This document shows positions 44,511 through 57,287 of a stretch of 64,000 nt of DNA, one piece after another. Positions within the stretch are counted from its first letter, which is position 1. Every line of letters begins with the position of its first letter. The notes beneath the pieces were generated by a model. The model saw nothing but the letters and a program-made list of their open reading frames with translations, was not told the origin of the DNA and searched no databases. Both the position numbers and the translations under genes were made by a program. The stretch lies in NCBI GenBank assembly GCA_947579605.1, contig OX388328.1:12565684-12629683 (forward strand), written 5' to 3'. The stretch is from Athripsodes cinereus (Eukaryota; Arthropoda; Insecta; Trichoptera; Leptoceridae).

Positions 44511-45025
44511 AAGATTCAGGATTGGTGACAATGTCTTAAGTGTGATTTTTTTACGAATCCCTCTTGCCTCGAATGCCTCTAACACGCCACTCAATGTCTG
44601 CACAAAATATTACTGCGAAAAGAATGGGAGGCCCATTTTCCCCGAGGATACCACTCCTCCGGGTCCAAAATTGTTTTAAAGATAATATAATATGGCCAAA
44701 AATAGCACTGTTTTACCATTCGTCGCCGACGGCCTCAAATACTCTCTTTTACAACAGACCGTTTCGCTTTTTTTAATAAGGCTATCTACCCGATTAAACT
44801 GAGCTGTTTTAGCCAAAGTAGTAATTTAAAAATCCTCTACAACATGCACTAAAATAAGTAAATAATTAATAAAATAATTTCATATTAAAAACATTTATTA
44901 CGTTACCCATAAATTTACAAAAAAAATAGTTTTACCGGTAAATTTATACATGAAAATTCAAAAATCTATTATAATAAACACTTGTAATCTATTATAATAA
45001 ACACTTGTAATATTGTAGAAAGTTT

Positions 45026-45180
45026 CTGAACACAGATATTTCAGGCACAACGCTGGTATTTTGAACCCGCGTTTTGTGACTAATCCTTTGATATCCTGTA
45101 GTATATCTGGAAAGGTGAATTTTTTCCTGCATTATTAGACTGTTATGCTTTTGGGTGATCATGACCGATCTTAATATGGA
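45026..45180 (+). repeat. Dispersed repeat copy (shared with 56119-56275)
   Basis: CACAGATATTTCAGGCACAA, TTGAACCCGCGTTTTG and TGATATCCTGTAGTATATCT are shared with 56119-56275 in the same order and strand. Family unknown. Confidence 0.75.
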
Positions 45181-45296
45181 GACTTATCTGGTTGTATAAT
45201 GCTGGCAAGTGTGGATGACAATTCTGCCAACGCATTTAAAAAAAACATTACAATTTAGTTTTGTTTTACAATAACAAATAACTCAATAACCCCAAA

Positions 45297-45365
45297 ATGA
45301 ATGGAGAAGGCTTGATTCCACCCTGCGCTTCCGAAAAGAGCATTGTTGACGATAGAATAAAATAA
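45297..45365 (+). mobile_element. Repeat family X, partial copy
   Basis: GAATGGAGAAGGCTTGATTC, CCTGCGCTTCCGAAAAGAGC and a GACGATAGAATAA end parallel the 35.4-kb copy, with many substitutions. Confidence 0.45.
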
Positions 45366-45847
45366 TAAGATGCTGGTTACCCCAATAAACAAATTCTAAT
45401 AATCGTAACTAATATCTTTCAAGAAAGAATATTAAAAAAGGGATATTATAATAAACTCACCCCAAATTTGAAATTTAATATTTTTATTGTTCCTTAACCC
45501 ATTCAGTACTAGTAGGGGGAAATCAATACCGTCATATTTTTTTATATTATTTTTTAACAATACAATTATTATATTTTTACACCTGTATTTTATCATAAAC
45601 TATCGTTCATATAGATTTCTATCAATATTTTCTATTTTACCTATAACAATTATTATTGTATTTTATTTTATACAATATGATATAATGTGTAATTGTGTTT
45701 TTTTATGAAGTGCTTGCTGCTCTTGTTTGGTCTGTCGCATGTCAATTTTATTGTCGATTCAACAAAAGATGCACGCGTTCGAACGATTGTCACTTTTTTA
45801 TCGGATCGATAAGAAAAATATACATGTAATAATTTTTCATTGTGAAT

Positions 45848-46090
45848 TTTTTACTGTCCCTTGAAGCACCAGGCAAAGAATTGGTCTCCCACTCTTTTCT
45901 GTAAGTTTTCAAGAGTCCTGTAAAAGGCAGGTGTTCAAAAAATTAAATACATTATACATCTTAAATTCAGCCTAGAGGTTTTCCAGCCTTCCTGCATGTC
46001 GAAGTTTTTTTTGTTTGTGACGGAGAGGACGGCTTAAATGTTTATTACTTGCAGCTAGAATGCTGGCTACCCCATTAGCGGGATATGATA
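45848..46090 (+). mobile_element. SINE-like repeat copy, near full length
   Basis: GAAGCACCAGGCAAAGAATT, GTCCTGTAAAAGGCAGGTGT, core, then GGCTACCCCATTAGCGGGAT. The tail is TAGTAG-rich. Confidence 0.8.
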
Positions 46091-48214
46091 GTAGTAATAT
46101 GTAGTAGTAATAGTTTTATTGAGGATGTCGTAAATGATTGTGTGCCATAATAATCACATGTAGAAGTCTTTGTTGCAATAGTCATACAACTTTTCCTCTC
46201 CGTGGCAATGTAAATAATTTAGATGGCATATCTTATCACCGTATTTTAGAAATATCATCAGGCAACTCAAAAACTCACGGGAAAGAATTTGAGACAAATA
46301 TTACGATAGATAGGTATGGTTTAATCACAAGATATTATATATCAATTGCAGAGTAGAGAAGAGAGTATTAGGTGTTCCGACGTTTACGAATCGGCTAAAG
46401 CTGGCTTAAGCGTTCTATACCATGGCGTCGAATATGGTGTGGAATAGGCTCTAAATAGCACTTGACGACTTCAACATTTATTTAAAATACCAATTTACCG
46501 GTGATCTCATTTTGAATAAAACGTAAGTATATTGTCAAAAATGTAATAAATATATGTACAACCTTGTACCTATTGAATTAACGCATTCGGACCCTGACAT
46601 TGCTTTGAAAACAATAATAATTATTGCAAAAACATTCGATTAATTTAAATTTTCATTATCAAACACCGTGAACTTGCACTTATATATGTCAGATTGTACA
46701 TGAATTATAGTATTAATGGTCGCAAATAATAATATATGTAGTATATAATTATTTTTACATGTGTTGCGTTTATGTACTTGTGGGAGTCTAAGGCGGGCGA
46801 CCTTCAGAATGAGAGGCTTGGCCGTTCACTCGAGTAATGATCTTTAAAAATATAAAATCGATAAGGTATTCGCTGTCGATACAACAATGTTTTAAAATAG
46901 TTTTTTTAATGCGTTCTTATGCGGTCTGTAGTTGTTAATGTACCTCAAACGGAAGGATTGACAAATTTAGAAGTTTTGGAAAACCAGACAACATTAACAA
47001 AAAAGGCATACTATCATCTTTTCCAGCATTTTCCACAAATGGGATAGCCAAAAAAATCGTTATTCAACATTCGTACGGTCATTTGTCTGAGTTTTATGCT
47101 GTGAGAGATCTTTAGGGGCTGTTATCAGAGTGAAAAATTAAAGTAATCGAAAAATAAAGGACATCGAAGATGACTCAATGTTACATGGTTGTTTGAAGCA
47201 CAAGAATGTTTTGCGATTGAAATGGTAGAATAATACTGATGCAGATGAGCCAATAAGCACATTTAGGAGAAGAAGATGCTGGATATTTAAAGATTTTCTG
47301 TTATTTTCCAAGCATGCAGTGCCATGTCCTCTCAATACGTCAGCAATTTTAAGACAAATCCCTCTTTGTCCTTTGCAAGATCAAAACGCTCCTACATCTC
47401 TCAAATACCTGTACAGTTAAAAGAACATTTCCTAGTCATGATGCTCGCCTTTTGCCAACACTCCTTCTCCCAAAACCTATTCCATCGTGTAACAGATTAC
47501 ATTATATCCCCTTTTTTGCAGTTTTAAATCTAGAATCTAATGGTTATGTATCTGACCGTAGGTACCTCAGATTTCCCTATGAAATGTATTAGGTGTCTAC
47601 CACCGTTAGTAGGTAGGTATTGTTACCACCAAAATATTTCAACTCTTTTGATTTTTTTTTGTCAATATTATTCAATTCACAAAGGTATTCGATTAAATTT
47701 AAACTTCTGTTTTATTATAATAAGCCTATGTTATGAGCGTATGAACAAGTGTATAAATAATAGAAAAATTATGTGTAAAGACTTCCGCAATTCAAACCTG
47801 AGATATAATGAACGCAATTAGAGTCTATACGTGGGTAATTATATTTTTTTTTTAATTTCGAGAAGTTGTCACGACGAATTTAATGTGAACCTCCTCATTC
47901 GTATATATTATTATAATCATCAGACTTTTTGCAATTGTGTATAAATAAACAAAGGCCTATCTTTTTTATTTAACAAAATGCATCAAATCACCACTGGCCA
48001 CTCTTGTTCATTATCAACTTGCCTACACTGTGATCTGTCAAAAGGTATCTTTTTCATACTATGTTGTTATTGTAAAATCATCTGACACTGTCTTCAGTTC
48101 TTGAGGGGTTGTAATTTAGGGGAGGATTTTGTCGGGGGGAGCCCTTGAGGCTAATCCTGAGCCCACCTTTGAATTTTTCTTTTTTGTTTCGTTGAGTCCG
48201 GATGTTATAGTAGC
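46091..48214. other. No gene seen
   Basis: Small fragments only: a family R core piece at 46375-46420 and a SINE-like scrap at 47020-47050. The rest is AT-rich. Confidence 0.45.
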
Positions 48215-48497
48215 TCAGCTCTTAAAACATACACTTTTCGCTTCCGTCACTGTCATACAATTCCTCATGCATGTTTTCCTATTCAACATTGTGCTCAAGA
48301 TGTGACCATCTTGTAGGATCTGGCTTACATTATGATCTTGCCATTTGATTCTCTGACGTCTGCTCTTGAAGTCTCTGAGCGCCATTCCTCTCAGCCAAAT
48401 ATATTTCTTGATCATTCTGTCCTCATTTATTTTTCCCACATGTCCTAACCATCGTACCTTATTTACATTCATCCTGGTTATTGTCATACCAACTTCC
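48215..48497 (-). mobile_element. LINE 3' fragment, sister family
   Basis: The - strand encodes T-R-M-N-V-N-K-V-R-W-L-G-H-V-G-K-I and W-Q-D-H-N-V-S-Q-I-L-Q-D-G-H, homologous to the TATAG-tail LINE but clearly diverged. It shares the CTTCCGTCACTGTCATACAA block with 54150-54312. Confidence 0.65.
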
Positions 48498-49555
48498 AAC
48501 GGATTTCCCCTCGTATATGACGATTAATTTAATAATTTTGATGATAAAGATAAAAAAACCTTATCATAAACATTATTACTTATGGGCAAAATCACCCTCT
48601 GTTGGGTGGAACGCCCACAAAAAAAACACTATTACTTGTCATTTTGGTGTACCTAATAGTAAAAAAATATTGAAATATATTATTGGATGAAAAAGCAAAT
48701 TTAACCCTATTAAGGGCTAGCTCAAGGCAAGCGTCACCCATTATCAAATCACAAAAATTGTATACTTAATTAAAATGAAGAAAGCGAATGAAATGTGCAT
48801 AGACAATATCCTGCTTTATTATACTTCTTTGATTTATCTTACAAACTATGCAACATGGAAATAATTCTTTTGCAAAATTTATAATCTATTTTTTTTTATA
48901 ATATTTTAGGAAGGAATGTCAAATGAAACAGAAAAAATGTGATTGCGTTCGTTGATTGTAGGTTTACATAACAAATAATTTAGGACTAACAATAATTACA
49001 ATATTTAAATTATTTTAAATAACACCTATTTCAAACCTAACATTATATTTATTATTTTATTTCAATGCAATCAATTTTATATACAAAAAAATGTATAAAA
49101 TTTTTGTACAAAAGTGATTGTATGAATGCAAATTGACGTTTAATTTTAATATGCGAATATGTGTGTAACTGCAGAATGTTTTAATTCATTTTAGTGGGGG
49201 AAAAAAATCCAAAAGATTGCAAACCCAATTAGGATTTAATAGGTTAACAATATTTATTATAGATTTGATATGTAAATTAAAAATTTAATTATTTCCTTGT
49301 TTTTGATGGTTTTATTTGTCGCTTTTGATTTTGTTAATGTTCCGTTGGACTAACATAGGACTCCCACTCTTTTCCGAATATTTTTAAGTGTCCTGTAAAA
49401 CGTTATTATATTTATTTATTTGTTGAAAATGTAAATCAATTCATTTCAAAATTTGTCGGGTCTTATATCATTGTTTGTAATTTCGTTTTTATTTTTTTAT
49501 GTAGTAATATTTTACTTATTGATTTATTGAAAGATAGTGTTTTGATATGTTTATT
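48498..49555. other. No feature seen
   Basis: AT-rich presumed intron; only a short SINE-like fragment at 49355-49400. Confidence 0.45.
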
Positions 49556-49885
49556 TCTAATTTATAAAATTTTCGTATCACGGTGTTTGTTATCATACTC
49601 CTCCGAAACCGCTAGACCGATTTTAATGAAATTTTGTGTGCTTATCGGGTAAGTCTGAGAATCGGCCAACATCTATTTTTCGTACCCCTTTAAGTTAAGG
49701 GTGGTCCACCCCGAATTTTTATTATTTATTTTTTAGACATTTTTTTTAATTTTTTGCGGCGCATTAAAAAATACATACAGCCCTAAATTTTCACCCTTCT
49801 ATCATCGACCCCTATTTTTTAAGAGCGATAATAGTATATAGCAAATGTATATTGCATAATGTGTATGGAAAAAACACGTTTGTCA
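49556..49885 (+). mobile_element. Helitron-like copy, 3' end decayed
   Basis: Same blocks as 55599-55908 (CACGGTGTTTGTTATCATAC, CTTATCGGGTAAGTCTGAGA, ACATACAGCCCTAAATTTTC), but the terminal GGGTCAGCTAG is lost. Confidence 0.65.
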
Positions 49886-49944
49886 TAAAAATATGGTGAA
49901 ATACATAAATAAATAAGTAAATAAATACTCAGGCAAATTTTCAA

Positions 49945-50145
49945 CTCTTTTTCATAAATTTTCGAGTGTCCTGCCGTAAAAGGAAGATGTTCGAAAAAAT
50001 AAAGACGTTTGACACCTCAATTTCAGCAATGAGGTTTGCCACTCATCCCGATTGTCTTATAATTTGTTGACGGTTGCATGTTTATTGCATGCGGCTGGTT
50101 TTCTGTTTACCCCACTTATGGGATATGTCGGGATGGAATAGAATA
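49945..50145 (+). mobile_element. SINE-like repeat copy
   Basis: TTTTCGAGTGTCCTGCCGTA, GCCACTCATCCCGATTGTCT, then TACCCCACTTATGGGATATG. Other pieces of the family lie nearby at 49355-49400, 50345-50420 and 50865-50935. Confidence 0.7.
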
Positions 50146-50156
50146 GTCATCATCAT

Positions 50157-50312
50157 CATCATCGCCCTCAACGCTCCTCTCGGGACCACAGAGCAGAAAC
50201 CAGCCTCCTCCATTCAGAGCATCTCTGCAATGCCAATTGCGTCACCTCTTCCCACGACATTCCCTGCGCTCTCATTGTCATAGGAACGGTATATTGTGAA
50301 AGAGGGACGCCC
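50157..50312 (-). mobile_element. Repeat family X, - copy
   Basis: Reverse-complement match to 35385-35505. Its outer part (GGAACGGTATATTGTGAAAG) also occurs at 24417-24436, marking another fragment there. Confidence 0.6.
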
Positions 50313-50409
50313 TAAATAAATAGAATAGTAGTAGAAGTAGTAAAAAATCTGCAGTTATTACGTATGCCACCCATTCAAATATCTTAATTTTTTATTTGCA
50401 CCAAGATAA

Positions 50410-50860
50410 TGCAAGAATGCATCATCGTCATCATGAGCTCGACAGGCCTTGGCTGGATCCAGTAGTCTCTTCCACTCTCGTCTATCATTTGCTTTTGTCT
50501 TCCAGTTTGTTATTTGAATCCATCCATCGCAGTTTGGGTCTTCCTGGTCTTCTTCGTCCTTGTGGTGTAAGGAGTGTGAGGCGTTTTACAGGGTTGTCCA
50601 TTCTGATTATGTGACCAGCCCATCTTAAGCGCCCCTCCTTGATGGAGCTGATCGCATTGGGCTCACCATAAATGTCATAAAGCTCTTTGTTGTATCACGA
50701 CGACGCCAGCCATTATGATCTCTCACAGGACCGTAGATTGCTCTGAGGATCCTTCTCTCGAATGCTGCAATGGATCTCTCTAGAGCTTTTGTTAGTACCC
50801 AGGTTTCAGAAGCATATATCAAGACCGGCTTTATCAGAGTTTTGTATAATACAAGGTAAC
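50410..50860 (-). mobile_element. LINE ORF2 C-terminal remnant (other family)
   Basis: The - strand encodes L-Y-K-T-L-I-K-P-V-L-I-Y-A-S-E-T-W and F-E-R-R-I-L-R-A-I-Y-G-P-V, then a frameshifted R-W-A-G-H and P-G-R-P-K-L-R-W. This is the post-RT region of an insect LINE distinct from the TATAG-tail family. It is frameshifted and clearly dead. Confidence 0.75.
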
Positions 50861-51364
50861 AACTTGTATGTTTGTTACAAAATACAATAAGTCTGCTGTT
50901 TACCCCACTTGTGGGGTAAACTTTGGTGATTAAGACAGACAAACAACAGTTGGATATTACCACAAATATCCCCACAAAACTTAAGTATCTGTATACATAT
51001 TTATGAATGTTTTTTTTTCACATGTAAATTTTAAAAGAACGACGTATTTTTTTCTCGCGCCTTTTAAAAATGATTGATATAGTGGAATATGAAAAAAGAA
51101 TATTTTTATTTTATTTAATCCTTCGGCAAACATACCTATTTTTAATACATACTGCGAATGTATAAAGATTCTCCCGTGTTGAGTATTTGCATAAAAAATA
51201 AAAATAATCGATAATCCTTAAATCGGTTCATTGGGTTTCAATGGGTTTAGGTAAGATTTCAATATAAAACTTTGCACCCTTTAAAATACAGTCATGCATA
51301 ATATGGTTAGTTCATCATTCACTCTATTTCGGGTGTTTTTAGCATGAAGATATTGAAGAAATGG

Positions 51365-51915
51365 TAAGTATGTAATAAATGAACAAGTCGTCCTTTCCAT
51401 GCCATAAAAATAAGACATTCAGGGTGGGTAGCAGTAGATATACCTACATCGTTTTTGCTGAATAAAGATATTTAATATCTTACATTGTTCCGTGGAGCAG
51501 CACTCGGCAAAGAATTGGTATCCCACTCTTTTCCATTAGTTTTCTAGTGTCCTGCAAAGGGCAACAGGCAACTTAATCAAGTATTTTTTTTAAAAAAAAG
51601 ATATATTATCTGGATTTTTGTTACAAACCCAAATACAACCTTGTACACCTTTCGCAGAAAGCTAAAAGCTGGTGTCGTGAAAGGGGAGTTTGCCGGCACC
51701 TGTGATCGAACCGCGCACCTCTTGTGCATGAGATCAAGGCTCCAGGATACCGACGAACTTATATAAACACATTTTACATTAAAATTCAAAATCAGCGAGG
51801 AGGCTTGCCACCCATCCTGAATGACTTATTTTTTGTTAGCACGGAGAGAACAGCTTACATTTTTATTGCTGGTCTACTGGTTACCCCACTTGTGGGCTAT
51901 GCCGTGATAGTATAA
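51365..51915 (+). mobile_element. SINE-like copy interrupted by a tRNA-type SINE, next to an opposed fragment
   Basis: 51365-51480 is a - strand 3' fragment. 51485-51560 is the + strand 5' part of another copy, which resumes at 51770-51915 (GCCACCCATCCTGAATGACT to ACCCCACTTGTGGGCTATGC). The interruption is the tRNA-derived SINE at 51603-51760, which is therefore younger than this copy. Confidence 0.75.
51603..51760 (-). mobile_element. tRNA-derived SINE (family T1), nested
   Basis: AACCCAAATACAACCTTGTA, GTGTCGTGAAAGGGGAGTTT and the tRNA-like head, with a short deletion in the A-box region. It is inserted inside a TATAG-tail SINE-like copy. Confidence 0.75.
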
Positions 51916-52682
51916 GATATATGACTTTTTTACTCTCGGAGGTTCCTCTAGCAATGCTTGCTATTTTATGCGAAGAGACGCTTTGTTCCCTGTATTCTTA
52001 AGTGAAACATTTCAAAGAAAATAAGGATAATATGATAATTATAGCGTATTAGTTCAAATAAAACCCTTTATATTATACATGGCTACCCCATTTATTAGAA
52101 TAGGTACAATGAATGAAACCGTTTTTATCTACTTAAGATTCCTCGCACGTTTAATCCATTGTTAATGGTGTTATTTTTTAAAATATTTTGCAAAATATAT
52201 TTAAATATCAATCGGGGACTGAATGGGTTAAATACAGAACGCACACGCCTTGAAAATTCTATGAGATAAATAGGTAAGTAAAAAAGAAATAGTTTTTTTT
52301 TTATTTAGAGTTTTAACCCCTTAAAGTATGCAGGGCGAATTTGTATAACATTGAGTCATTGGAAAATTTTAACATTTACAATGACATTAACACAAAGAAT
52401 AAAATCCGAGGAGCTGTGATGAAAATATCGTCTGTCAGTCCCACAACTCAACGAGTCAAAATTTTATAAAATTTTGATTTAATTTGTAATACACACAATA
52501 AACGCTACTCCACAAACGAATAACTTTAAAAAATACACGGTTCTCTTTATAAATTAAATAATATTTAGTTAATGAAAAAAACTTATTGTACCTGATTTCA
52601 ATTCTACAAATAAATATTTGGAATTGTTTAACTATTGAACGGAACAAAGACAACGTATGTCTTTGATAACACTGTGATTATT
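51916..52682. other. No feature seen
   Basis: AT-rich, no recognisable coding sequence, up to the TIR element at 52683. Confidence 0.45.
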
Positions 52683-53298
52683 ATTATATCGTTGCCGTGG
52701 AGGTGAAGTGATCCAAGCCAAACTTTTTTGAAAAATGAGTTAAGTATGCAGTTTTGTTCAGAAAACCACGGAGAACATAGTGGTAAAGAGAAATAAGTGA
52801 TTTGATATTCCTAAAGGCCATTTTTGGAAGATTGTGAAGAGATGTTAAGTGTTTTTACATCATTTCAAGTGTGTGTTAGAGCATTTCATTAACGCATATA
52901 GGAACAAAATTTGTTACTATTTAATAGTTCAATTAAACTATTTAATAGTTCAATTAAATTATAGAAGTGAAAAGATATCCAAGCCGCATAGCGCGTAACT
53001 TTCCAACAACTTTTCTACAGGACTGGTGGATCTTTCTCAGCTACAGTGGTGAAATAACCCAAGTGATAAATTCGTGTTTACTTCTAAAATATAAAAATAC
53101 TTTAATATTTTGTTATTTATATTAGTGAAATATGTGATCAGGAATATTGTGTAAAAATTTTAGCGAAATCCATGCAAAAATAGCTTAGTTATTGTCAGAT
53201 TAGTATTTTCGGATGTGACAGCGTAACTTCAACACCCTTTTTCTTGGAATGTCTGTCTTGTGGGTTGGATCACTTCACATCCACGGCAACGATATAAT
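52683..53298. mobile_element. TIR element (MITE) of unassigned superfamily
   Basis: ATATCGTTGCCGTGGAGGTG at the left faces CACGGCAACGATAT at the right. The TIR extends for about 35 bp (GTGAAGTGATCC / GGATCACTTCAC). The interior has a direct duplication CTATTTAATAGTTCAATTAA at 52918-52960. No coding region. Confidence 0.7.
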
Positions 53299-53436
53299 AT
53301 AGTATATTTCACTTTCTGTTGTGTTTTTAAAGCATAATATTATAAATATAACATAATTACAAAAGTGATGATTTCTCAAATATAATGCATTTCTACTTGT
53401 TGAGCTATGGAACTGGACAGTCGATATTACAATCTT

Positions 53437-53775
53437 CCACTCTTTTCCTGAAGTTTTCGAATGTCCTGTAAAATTTTCTATGCTAAAGATTTTCTAGTGT
53501 CCTGAAGAAGCCACGTATTCGAAAAGATAAAGACATTTTACACTTTAAATATACTACTACTACACCATCAAGGTATAGCCCAGAAGTGGGGTAACCAGCA
53601 GAGCAGCTGCGTGTAATAAACATGCAAGCCGTCTTCTCTATGCCAACAAAAAAAAATTAACCATTCGGGATGGGTAGCAAACCTCATCCCTGCTGAATTT
53701 GAGATGTGAAAAATCTTAAAAAAAAAAAAAAAATTTTTTAACACCTGTTTTCTTCAGGATACTTGAAAACTTTTA
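53437..53775. mobile_element. Two SINE-like copies in inverted arrangement
   Basis: 53437-53555 is + strand (TCTTTTCCTGAAGTTTTCGA, with a duplicated segment), immediately followed by a - strand copy at 53556-53775 (TACTACTACTACACCATCA, GTGGGGTAACCAGCAG, CTTGAAAAC). Confidence 0.75.
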
Positions 53776-54149
53776 GTAGATATAGAAAAGTTTTAGACAT
53801 TTGTTTAAATTCCTAATCTAATATTAACGTCGTTGGACAAGAAACAGGACTGAATTTTAGTTGACGTCTATTTTGTAAAACTCCATATTAATTTATGTAA
53901 AGAAACACTGGGTCTGAATGAGTTGAAATTTGAATAAAATGTTTATTGTGAATTTTTTAACCCATTATTGACTGTCAATAAGGTATTGTGTGAAAGCTAT
54001 GATGTTTATTAATAGTACTATTATTATTGATATGTGCGGGTATTAAGGGGTTAACTGGAAGAAATTCATATTAGTAGCAATATTAAATAAGTGGATGTCT
54101 TGGTACATATAGATTTTATATATTCTTTCTTGTATTGAACACACATACA

Positions 54150-54312
54150 TACATATACCATCACGTCGCATCCCTCGCGGGGTAGACAGAAAGGATCAAA
54201 AGTCACTTCCTCCTATCCTTGCATCATACTACATCTTTCGCTTCCGTCACTGTCATACAATTCCTCGTGCAGGCTGCTCTCCTGTTCAATATGCTCAAAA
54301 CGCAGAGACACG
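54150..54312 (-). mobile_element. LINE 3' end, sister family with TATG-type tail
   Basis: The - strand ends TCTACCCCGCGAGGGATGCG, then ACGTGATGGTATATGTATG. This links the 48.2-kb fragment to a 3' end whose last bases closely match the tail of the abundant SINE-like repeat. Confidence 0.6.
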
Positions 54313-54436
54313 AAACGCCATGTTGATCTATCCTCGCAAACTTCTCTCTCTTTTTCCACATTCATGCAATTTCTCATACATGCATGCGGATGTCACGCGA
54401 CTGTCCTTTCTGAATGTTTCATTTTTACTGAATATA

Positions 54437-54575
54437 TATAAATTTATTTTTTCATTCTTTACTGTATGTACATTGATAACATACAATTTCATAGAAGTTA
54501 TACATTCAAATTATGGATATACAGAGGGTGAGTTTATTGCAAAGGTGCAATCTCTTCCAACTAACTCAAAATATA
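54437..54575 (-). mobile_element. Retroposon 3' end (GTTAGTTGGAAGAG family)
   Basis: GAGTTTATTGCAAAGGTGCA, then ATCTCTTCCAACTAACTC, on the + strand matches 14703-14860. Confidence 0.6.
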
Positions 54576-55107
54576 CCTTCTTGAGTTTATAGAATTTATG
54601 TATACATTTTGAATTCTAACTTTATAATGCATGTCGTTATTTGGGTCGTGATTTGAAACAACGTTGTAAGTTACAAAAATTTAAAAAAAAATTGTAACAA
54701 GTACCTAGATTGTCAATATTGTCAATTGGGAAATTGTTATATTTGTTATAAGTCGATAAAAAATAACTAAACAAAAAAAATACTACTTTCTTTTATTTTT
54801 GTGGCTTGGGATAGAAATCGGACATATCCATTTGTCAGTATCAAATGTCAGTAGTGCCAAAAAACTAACTAAATTTTGACCTTTTCAATACTAACATAGA
54901 ATTTCTCTTCTATTTTTCGTATAAATTACATAAATCTTGACTGTTTTCGGAGATCCAGTTTTAAAGAACTCGACATAAAGAATTATTATAACTGACAATA
55001 AGACAATTCTTACAAGGATCATTACAGCTGAAGGCCAATGCGATCCCAGAAGAAGACCTTAAACGATGTCCAAACGATAATACAACTACAATATATTTTA
55101 TATATAT

Positions 55108-55330
55108 AAATCGCGATCGATTTCGGTAAACCTATACCATTGACGAGCGATATAATACTTATAATACGTCAATAGTATAGGTTTACCGAAATCGATCGCG
55201 ATTTAAATAATCAAGTGACGGATGTGCATTGTAGAATACTTAAAAAACATTCAAAATGTCTCGTAACTGTTACATAGTAAATCCTTCTAAAACAACTGAT
55301 ATTATGAATTTTGAGTTTCAATTCGAGATT
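55108..55330. repeat. Fold-back element of the same structural family
   Basis: Arms 55108-55145 and 55167-55204 (AAATCGCGATCGATTTCGGT). The sequence after the right arm matches that after 38427, including the short ATG-started stretch. Confidence 0.75.
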
Positions 55331-55598
55331 GTAGTGGCTTACCACATTGTTCCATTTGAATTCTTGCTCCGGAACTAATCTTGCATCACGGACTAGAGTC
55401 AAAATCTCAAATTAATGAATGCTGACGATAATGATAATGATGAATTAAATAATAGGTAGTCAGGTAGTCAGGTAGCCATCTAAGTAGTTACTTGTACAAT
55501 ACCGTTTCAATCTAATCGTGGGTGCTCACGCCTTTTAGTAAGTTATTTATTTATTTTTTTGTTTTATTTAACCCTTTCTTGGCTGATATTAATAATTT

Positions 55599-55908
55599 TC
55601 TAATAAATATATAAAATTCTCGTGTCACGGTGTTTGTTATCATACTCCTCCGAAACGGCTGGACAGATTTTGATGAAATTTTGTGCGCTTATCGGGTAGA
55701 TCTGAGAATCGCCCAACATCTATTTTTCATACCCCTTAAAGTCCAACCCGACAAAAAACTTTTTTATTATTTTTTTATGTTGAGACATTAAAAAATACAT
55801 ACAGCCCTAAATTTTTAAGCTTCTACCATCAACCCCTATTTTTAAATAGCGACATTAATAATCTAGAAATAATGTATATGGCAAAACAACGTTTGCCGGG
55901 TCAGCTAG
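55599..55908 (+). mobile_element. Helitron-like non-autonomous element
   Basis: It begins TC, with ATATAAAATTCTCGTGTCAC, and has the internal block CTCCGAAACGGCTGGACAGA. It ends GTTTGCCGGGTCAGCTAG before T. The TC start, CTRR end and lack of TSD fit Helitrons. This block is one I associate with lepidopteran Helitrons. Confidence 0.7.
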
Positions 55909-56118
55909 TATTTTTATAATAATTTATTTCTAAATTCTTATAAAATTACTTTTTTATAAAAGGCTAAGTATCTACCCAAAAATCGTGTAATTTGAGCAAA
56001 ATATATTTTTTTTAAATGCACTCACATTAAGGGTTGTATCCTCCCTCACCCATGAATGTTACAGGAATGTCATTTAAATGCATTAAAAAATGTAAAATTG
56101 TATTGTTAAAAAAAATTG

Positions 56119-56275
56119 ACACAGATATTTCAGGCACAATGCTGGTATTTTGAACCCGCGTTTTGAGCCTAATCCTTTGATATCCTGTAGTATATCTGGA
56201 TAGGTGAATTTTTCCCGGCCATTATATAAGACAGTTAAGTTTTTGTGTGATCAATGTGGACCAAAAAGTCTTAAT
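56119..56275 (+). repeat. Dispersed repeat copy (shared with 45026-45180)
   Basis: Collinear match to 45026-45180, ending just before a SINE-like copy at 56280. Confidence 0.75.
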
Positions 56276-56279
56276 ATTA

Positions 56280-56545
56280 CTACTACTATTACTACACCAT
56301 CACGGTTTATCCCACAAGTGAAGTAGCCTGCAGTCCAGCTGCATGTAATAAACATGTAAACTGTCCTCTCCGTGTAATATAAAATCAATACATTCAGGAT
56401 GGGTGGCAAATCTCATCACTGCTTAATTTAAGATGTTAACTGTCTAAAAAATTTCTAACACCTGCCTTTTACAGGACACTCGAAAACTTACGAAGACGTG
56501 TGGGAGACCAATTCTTTACCGGGTGCTCCACGAGACAATTTTAAT
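56280..56545 (-). mobile_element. Full-length SINE-like copy with TAG-type tail
   Basis: All blocks are present, from the tail (ACTACTACTATTACTACACC) to GGTGCTCCACGAGAC. One of the best copies after 29133-29407. Confidence 0.8.
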
Positions 56546-57287
56546 ATTAAAACATTAAAAAACTTCAGAGCAGACTAACACAAAACCAACATGAATGAGA
56601 CAAATAGTAAAAAAAACTGTTTAGAGAACAATAATTAGGTTCCTACTCGATGAGATAGAACATTGATAGATGTCAATGGTCTTGAAAGGGTTAAAATGAT
56701 CTTTGAATGACATTTCACAAGTCGGAAGATATTATTTTGATGAGAATCGTGTTTTATTATTTAATACTAATTTTCACGGGTAGCTCCGTTTAGTGCCATA
56801 TTCATGCAGGTATGTGTTAACAACTGTGTTTTCTCCATTATTTCACCATTCAACATCATCAACCTATCATATACTAGACTAGAAATTGAATTGAGAAATT
56901 ATTGGTGATGCGACCAATCAAATTGTGCGGCCAAACACAATGATGTTGCAAGACTTGAAAGACGTGTTGATTGATATTTTAAATTATTATCCGAGCCCTT
57001 TTATGAATTTTCACTTGTATATATTTATTTATTTATTCTGTGCTGCACATTGATTACAAATAATATTTCCATAGGTATAATGTTTGTGAATCAACTCATG
57101 AAACAACAAATGAAGATTAGAAGATAGTTCTTTTGGTGTTTATATTTGTGATATTTTGACGTGAGACCTGTATCATGGGTCTATTACACCTATATATATT
57201 TTCTTATACTATTGATATTATTTATTGGTTATAATTCCATAGAAGGTTTGCACTCAAAATTAAATACAATCAATTTATAGCAAGGGT

